The notes beneath the pieces were generated by a model. It saw only the letters and a list, made by a program, of their open reading frames with translations. It made no database searches and was not told the DNA's origin. From assembly GCF_010015475.1 (NCBI RefSeq), contig NZ_SSNI01000006.1, positions 146,525 through 210,524 of the forward strand: a stretch of 64,000 bases of DNA. Direction: 5' to 3'. The position numbers and the translations under genes are program-made. The first letter of the stretch is position 1; each line of letters starts with the position of its first letter. Positions 59,496-64,000 of this stretch are shown piece after piece. The DNA is from Pontibacter pamirensis. GTDB taxonomy: Bacteria > Bacteroidota > Bacteroidia > Cytophagales > Hymenobacteraceae.

Positions 59496-61505
59496 TTAGA
59501 GGAATCTAATAAGTGCTATTTCGGCCATCAGGAAAAACAGACACAATATTAGGCAATATTTCCAAAGCTTTACTCCAAAATAACTTTTTTCGAACTCGCC
59601 CTTCACTGAAAACGCGTCCCCGCTTTCGTAGACATGCACGTTTTGGCGGTCTGCACCAACTAAGGCCTTCAGTTCATCCGGCGTATACTGTGCCAGGTAA
59701 GACTCGTCTTTGCCATAGTTAAAGGCTAGCGTCGTGATAGTGGAGTCCTGAAGCTGCAAGGTGTAAAAACCAGCTTCATCCATGTCGGCGGGTGTGTTAA
59801 AGTATAGCCGTCCGCCCCGTACCTGCTGTTCCGGTATAAAGGCAAGGCTATCTTTTTGTAAGGCATATACCCCTTCCTGCTGCCTTCTGCTGATGGCCGG
59901 CACTTGTACGGTGTTGGCAGACAACGTATAAGCCAGCGCTTGTTGCTGCTTATAGCTACTGATGGCCAACTTATACATGATGGGCACAAACAGGGCATGG
60001 TTAGCCAGCGCATTATAATCTTCCTGAAGCGGCGCCGCCATCAGGTATACATGGCCGCTGCCCCTATCAAACCTTGACATAAAAGATGCCCCTCCCCTGT
60101 ATTTCAGAATATCTTCTGATGCTCTGTTCCAGGCCACACTACGAACAGCAGCAGGCATCTGCATCTTAGGATCATAATCAGAAAAAATGCTCCGGAAAAA
60201 AGGATTATTCGGGTCAGGAGCAGCCAGGCTTGTTTTACTGCTTGCCGCTGTTGCTCCTGTAAAACTGGCAGGTATGTTCAGGTTCTGAAACAAGGTAGTA
60301 TAGCCCGCCACTTCGCCTCCTGCCGGAGGAATGACGGCCACCGTACCTCCTGCCTCCACAAAGTTAGTAACTGTAGCAGCCAAGGCAGCAGAAAGGTCAG
60401 ACACGCCGTTCAGGATGATAATATCAGAAGTACCCGCCTGTGCATAATTGATGTTGCCCGCACTATAAGAAGTAAAGCTAAAGAAAGACTCATTCTGGTA
60501 CAGGCGCTGAAGTGAACTACCGGGGCTTTCCGCTACTTCTGTAACATTTACTTCCGTGGAAGGAGACAAAACAAAATAATAAGTATTATCGAACTCCACC
60601 GGGTAATCCTCTACCAACACATAAGCCTTTTTGGCACCGTCCCCATTTACTCTAAAGTTCATAACGGCTTCTGTTGCCTGTTGTGGCGGCAAATCAACAC
60701 TTAGCGCCGCCACCTGCTGGTCTTCAATCATCAATTTTACCGGAACCCCCTCTACAGCCTCTTCTCCGGCATTAAAAAGGCTCACGTGGAGGATATTCTC
60801 CGCTGATGGCCGGATAAACTCGTCTTCAAGATAAACAGAGTCGATGGCTACGTTTCCAGTGGCTGCAGCAGCAATAGGCACCAGGTGAATCTGTGTGGTG
60901 CTGTCATACTTCGCAAGTTCCGAAAGCTGGAACGTGCTTCTTTGAAAATCGGAAAGAACAAACGTATGTGCCGGTTGGCTAATAGCGGAGGCTACAACAG
61001 CCGAATATTGCTTAGCTGAAAAATCGAGTTCCTCCAGGTATCCTGTGGCTTCCGAAGCCTGCACCGCAGCACCATGCTTTGCCCGGTTACTGGAGGCCAC
61101 TTTAAAAGCAGTGGACGCAGGAAACATACCCACAATATCCTTCGCCCTGTCGGAGGCCACGTTCAGGAGGGATAAATCCTGCTGCTCGTGCACATTCTGC
61201 ATACTGTAGGTATTATCCACTATAATGGCCACCTGGGACGCATCCGCAGGAGCAACGGCATTAGAAGCAGGCAGGAAAGGCTGCGCAAAAGCCAGCACCA
61301 GGAAAACGACAAATAGAATACGGCACAGCAGTATCAGCAGTTCTTTTAGGTTACGCTGGCTGGCCGTCAGGTCTTTAGAAGCCTGAATAAACCGGACATT
61401 ACTGAATATAACCCGCTTTGCCCGCCTCAGCTGCACCAAATGTAGCACAACAGGCACAGCGATAGCAGCAAGCGCAAAAAGAAAAGACGGGTATAAAAAA
61501 GCCAT
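59496..61505 (-). CDS. BatA-domain membrane protein
   Basis: This 669-aa protein begins with the BatA domain: two helices with MAFLYPSFLFALAAIAVPVV, RRAKRVIFSNVRFI and LKELLILLCRILFVVFLVLA. A von Willebrand A-like part follows (VAIIVDNTYSMQ, a variant MIDAS), with a long region of beta-rich domains and a C-terminal helix anchor. It probably acts in periplasmic or outer-envelope function, as in Bat-type proteins; exact role unknown. It is 1 nt upstream of the dihydroorotase-like gene, so they are cotranscribed. Confidence 0.82.
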   Translation of the reverse strand: MAFLYPSFLFALAAIAVPVVLHLVQLRRAKRVIFSNVRFIQASKDLTASQRNLKELLILLCRILFVVFLVLAFAQPFLPASNAVAPADASQVAIIVDNTYSMQNVHEQQDLSLLNVASDRAKDIVGMFPASTAFKVASSNRAKHGAAVQASEATGYLEELDFSAKQYSAVVASAISQPAHTFVLSDFQRSTFQLSELAKYDSTTQIHLVPIAAAATGNVAIDSVYLEDEFIRPSAENILHVSLFNAGEEAVEGVPVKLMIEDQQVAALSVDLPPQQATEAVMNFRVNGDGAKKAYVLVEDYPVEFDNTYYFVLSPSTEVNVTEVAESPGSSLQRLYQNESFFSFTSYSAGNINYAQAGTSDIIILNGVSDLSAALAATVTNFVEAGGTVAVIPPAGGEVAGYTTLFQNLNIPASFTGATAASSKTSLAAPDPNNPFFRSIFSDYDPKMQMPAAVRSVAWNRASEDILKYRGGASFMSRFDRGSGHVYLMAAPLQEDYNALANHALFVPIMYKLAISSYKQQQALAYTLSANTVQVPAISRRQQEGVYALQKDSLAFIPEQQVRGGRLYFNTPADMDEAGFYTLQLQDSTITTLAFNYGKDESYLAQYTPDELKALVGADRQNVHVYESGDAFSVKGEFEKSYFGVKLWKYCLILCLFFLMAEIALIRFL

Positions 61506-61574
61506 AAGACAAGTTATAGAGGAAAGCCTTGAAAAACAACAACTAGTCTGTTGCTATACTCGAAAACTAGTTTG

Positions 61575-61599
61575 ACTGTTGTTGTGGTTAAACAACAGT
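61575..61599. repeat. 9-bp hairpin upstream of the BatA gene
   Basis: ACTGTTGTT and AACAACAGT are fully complementary around a 7-nt loop, 70 nt upstream of the BatA start. Possible operator or leader hairpin; no T-run. Confidence 0.5.
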
Positions 61600-62127
61600 A
61601 CTTTAATCAGTAAGCTTCATTATGGATAACGCTCAAAGATTTAACAGTACACTAGCAGTTTCTGCACATACACTATAAATCACTGAACACTCATATTTAA
61701 ATACAAAATAAACACTTCTTTATACAATACAATACCGTATACTATTTGATACTTCCTATTACTAAAGCATATTCAATGCAAAGCCACGCAAGCCCTTAAG
61801 CGTGCCTACACCCCATAATATCGTGGAGCATTTGAGGCCTTACAGCTCGAAAAAAGCTAAACCCTACAGTTAATGCACAGCTGTCATTGTTGAAATACAG
61901 ATTATTTAAAATTACTTAAAGATAATTCGGGTTACTTAATTAAGTAAAGAATACAACATTTCCTGCTGATCTGACATGTTGAATTACTGACGTGAAGTCT
62001 TCTTGGTCTTTCTACTTCATACAAGCACCCTACACTTTACTTGTTTTCACTGCTCGCTTATTCTCTATCTCTTCCATACCAATGTAATAAGTTTCTCTTC
62101 TAAACCAACTTTTTGATTTTCATACAT
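61600..62127. other. A/T-rich intergenic region
   Basis: The 622-nt divergent gap between the BatA gene and the broken hydrolase has no ORF of note and no tRNA. It contains a 16-bp palindrome at 61932-61947. Nothing else was recognised. Confidence 0.5.
61932..61947. promoter_or_regulatory. 16-bp perfect palindrome
   Basis: TTACTTAATTAAGTAA is a perfect palindrome in the divergent gap, about 180 nt upstream of the hydrolase start. A half-site (TTACTTAAA) lies just before it. It could be an operator for a dimeric regulator; chance is possible in A/T-rich DNA. Confidence 0.3.
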
Positions 62128-63520
62128 ATGAAACTACAAACTCATAATTCCAACGCTGAGGGTACAGGGCTCAAAACAAATAGCAAAACGACCTGCTTCT
62201 TTAAACAAAAGCATATCCTTCGATACATCCAAACTACATTTCGATTAGGTACAACTACAGCCTTGCTAGGTATGCTCCTATTATTTACTCATTGCGAGAC
62301 TCTAACAGATCAGGAGCCAAATCAAGTAACAGATGCCACTCCAAAAGCCACCGATTTAATGGCTTCCACTACGCATACTATTACAACAATGGATGGAACC
62401 GTTACACAAGTAGAATGCAGCCAGGAAACATTACCGTCAGGAGAAATCATACAAATCTGTATACCCGCTCAGTGGAACGGCGAGTTAATCATGTATGCAC
62501 ATGGGTATGTTCCTGAATTTGAACCACTCAGCCTTCCTGATCAAGCCGATGTTTATAAAAATATTTTCACAAGCGTAGGTTTTGCCTTTGCCACTACCAG
62601 CTATGCTCAAAATGGTTTAGCTATCCAAAGCGGTATTGCCGACATGCTCAACTTGCGAACCTTGTATATTCAGCAGTTTGGAGAACCTAAGGAAATATAC
62701 TTAACAGGGCTTCACAGGGAGGCATTATTACGACACTTGCCATCGAACGATACCCACATTTAGTGGTGGCCTCGCACTCTGTAGCCCTTGCGGGAGTTTT
62801 CAGGGGCAGATCAACTACTATGGAAACTTTAGGGTTTTATTTGACTATTTTTTCCCGGGCATACTGCCAGGAGATGCAGTAAATATTCCAGATGACCTGT
62901 TTCAAAACTGGAAAACAGTTTATGTTCCTGCTGTTTTAGAAGCCATCAACAAGAACCCGGAGGCTGCATTGAAGCTTCTTAGAACGGCCCAAGCCCCTTA
63001 TGAACCAAGTAACACCAGCACAATTGATTCAACAGTGATAGATGTGTTGACTTACGATGTACATTACATGAATAACGCAAAGCAAATACTGGGAGGGCAG
63101 CCATTTGATAACCGTAAAAAAGTCTACTTTGGAACCGGAAACTTCTTGGAAGATGCACGTCTGAACCTACAGGTGCAACGTTTTTCAGCAGATCCAACAG
63201 CTTTACAGAATATTCAAGAAGATTATGAAACAACAGGTAAACTAGCTATACCTTTAGTGGGCATACAAACTACAAAGGACCCTGTACAACTCATTTGGCA
63301 TCTACCCTTATACCAGGAAAAGACAAGCAGCCAGGGAAACAGCGAAAAGTTTATTCCAATCCTGATTCCGCGCTATGGCCACTGTACTTTCACAGAAGTA
63401 GAAGTAATCTCAAGTTTCGCAATGCTAGTCCTAAAGGTGAAGGGGCAGAATCAACCGTTATTAGCCAGATCAAGTAATGCTACAGGTAGAATTATTCGCT
63501 CTGTTACCATTCATGAATGA
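62128..63520 (+). pseudogene. Lipoprotein alpha/beta-hydrolase broken by two 1-nt deletions
   Basis: The first frame encodes a long N-region, a hydrophobic signal with a likely lipid-modified Cys (LLLFTHCE), and the hydrolase start VECSQETLPSGEIIQICIPA. It breaks at 62707-62710, where GGG should be GGGG, and again at 62759-62761, where TTT should be TTTT. Restoring one base at each point gives a continuous 464-aa protein containing the nucleophile elbow TGASQGG, the LCSPCGSFQG segment and a late IPRYGHCTF with the likely catalytic His. The frames of both halves match the arithmetic exactly. It is either a recent pseudogene or an assembly error in homopolymers. Confidence 0.8.
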
Positions 63521-63616
63521 TATGATATATCATGTTGATCTGTTAGATTATTTCAGAAGCATCGATGCTCAAAATCTCAAGACATTTACAAAAGTTAGTA
63601 TTCCTCAAACACAAGA

Positions 63617-63652
63617 ACGCCCCCTGCTATCTCTAACAGGGGGCGTCTTTTT
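63617..63652. terminator. Strong terminator between hydrolase and rRNA
   Basis: A perfect 10-bp stem ACGCCCCCTG/CAGGGGGCGT (63617-63626 with 63637-63646) with a 10-nt loop is followed by TCTTTTTG on the plus strand. The minus-strand flank is also T-rich, so it could end the rRNA operon too. Confidence 0.88.
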
Positions 63653-63657
63653 GTAGG

Positions 63658-63767
63658 GTTGGCGGCCACCTACTCTCCCGGGTGTGACCCCAGTACCATC
63701 GGCGCGTCCGGGCTTAACTTCTCTGTTCGGGATGGGAAGAGGTGCTCACCGGAGCCATAGCCACCAT
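63658..63767 (-). rRNA. rrf: 5S ribosomal RNA
   Basis: On the minus strand the sequence reads TGGTGGCTATGGCTCCG..., followed by CCATCCCGAACAGAGAAG and the GGGAGAGTAGG loop near the 3' end, which are characteristic of 5S rRNA. Ends are approximate to a few nt. It lies downstream of the 23S gene on the same strand, as in a normal rRNA operon. Confidence 0.95.
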
Positions 63768-63885
63768 TGTCGTTCTGCGATGCTGACCGCAATGATGCTT
63801 TAGTAGTTTCATCAACATGATTTGGGAAAGAGGGAGAGCATGAAAGCAGCGGGCCGTTCTTACGGCTAGTGTCTCCACTCTGAGA

Positions 63886-64000
63886 ACGCGCTCGGGCAAT
63901 TAGTACCGCTCGGCTGTGCCATTTCTGACTTTACACCTGCGGCCTATCGACGTGGTAGTCTCCCACGGCCCTTAAGGGAGATCTCATCTTGGGGCGGGTT
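63886..64000 (-). rRNA. rrl: 23S ribosomal RNA, 3' end (partial)
   Basis: On the minus strand this contains GGTACTAATTGCCCGAGC and AAGGGCCGTGGGAGACTA-like conserved 23S 3'-end sequence. The gene continues past the right edge. The 3' boundary is estimated. The 118-nt spacer to 5S shows no tRNA. Confidence 0.92.

Noticed and set aside
63768..63885. tRNA in the 23S-5S spacer
   Set aside because: No tRNA-like sequence (no TTCGA arm with acceptor pairing) was found.
1..64000. CRISPR array, prophage, insertion sequence or integrase
   Set aside because: No regularly spaced direct repeats, transposase, recombinase or phage structural genes were recognised.

Overview
The window looks like a chromosomal segment from a Bacteroidota bacterium of the order Cytophagales. 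A Hymenobacteraceae/Pontibacter-like genome is my best guess. The evidence is a TonB receptor with an STN domain next to a DUF4249 lipoprotein, BatA and DUF4199 proteins, an arginine decarboxylase of the Bacteroidota type, promoters of the TTTG/TAnnTTTG type, and starts that mostly lack Shine-Dalgarno sequences. Genus level is inference. Most of the window is ordinary housekeeping DNA. I see no prophage, CRISPR array, insertion sequence or tRNA gene.

Layout. Positions 1-8535 (minus strand) hold the first codons of purF and the membrane arm of respiratory complex I, nuoH-I-J-K-L-M-N. It is cut off from nuoA-G, because glycerate kinase lies upstream of nuoH, and a 95-bp hairpin sits between nuoI and nuoJ. 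Positions 8686-11584 carry glycerate kinase, a YgiC-like ATP-grasp ligase and a YgiB-like lipoprotein. Positions 11739-26906 are mixed housekeeping: murI, an RDD protein, an SPW protein, a Uup-like ABC-F ATPase, a CotH-like secreted protein, a phosphodiesterase lipoprotein, a CoA-transferase, yebC, a 28-codon membrane micro-ORF with its own terminator, a DEAD-box helicase, pncA, menA and a glutathione peroxidase. Positions 27020-31386 form an arginine node: arginase and argS overlap by one base, and arginine decarboxylase is divergent. Then follow gmhB, hemG, a dolichol-phosphate-mannose-type glycosyltransferase and TerC.

The most interesting region is 35800-40613, the aromatic amino-acid locus. 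It holds two transcription units, each preceded by a leader peptide and an attenuator. The second leader is packed with Phe and Tyr codons and precedes pheA, an aminotransferase and a canonical DAHP synthase-chorismate mutase fusion. The first leader has the same codon register but only one Phe codon. It precedes a second DAHP synthase-chorismate mutase paralogue that has lost the catalytic lysine, a metal-ligand aspartate and several mutase residues, yet stays collinear with its active sibling. This looks like a duplicated gene turned into a pseudoenzyme or regulatory partner with its own attenuator.

The rest: DUF3817, a BASS-family transporter, a GT51 transglycosylase, purB behind a near-ideal promoter, and a GAF histidine kinase. 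An outer-membrane cluster follows (small secreted protein, TonB receptor, DUF4249, MG2-like protein). Next comes a BatA / pseudo-dihydroorotase / two DUF4199 / GT2 / GT4 run, in which the dihydroorotase has lost its metal site. A lipoprotein alpha/beta-hydrolase gene is broken by two one-base homopolymer losses. The window ends in the 5S and the 3' end of the 23S rRNA gene on the minus strand.
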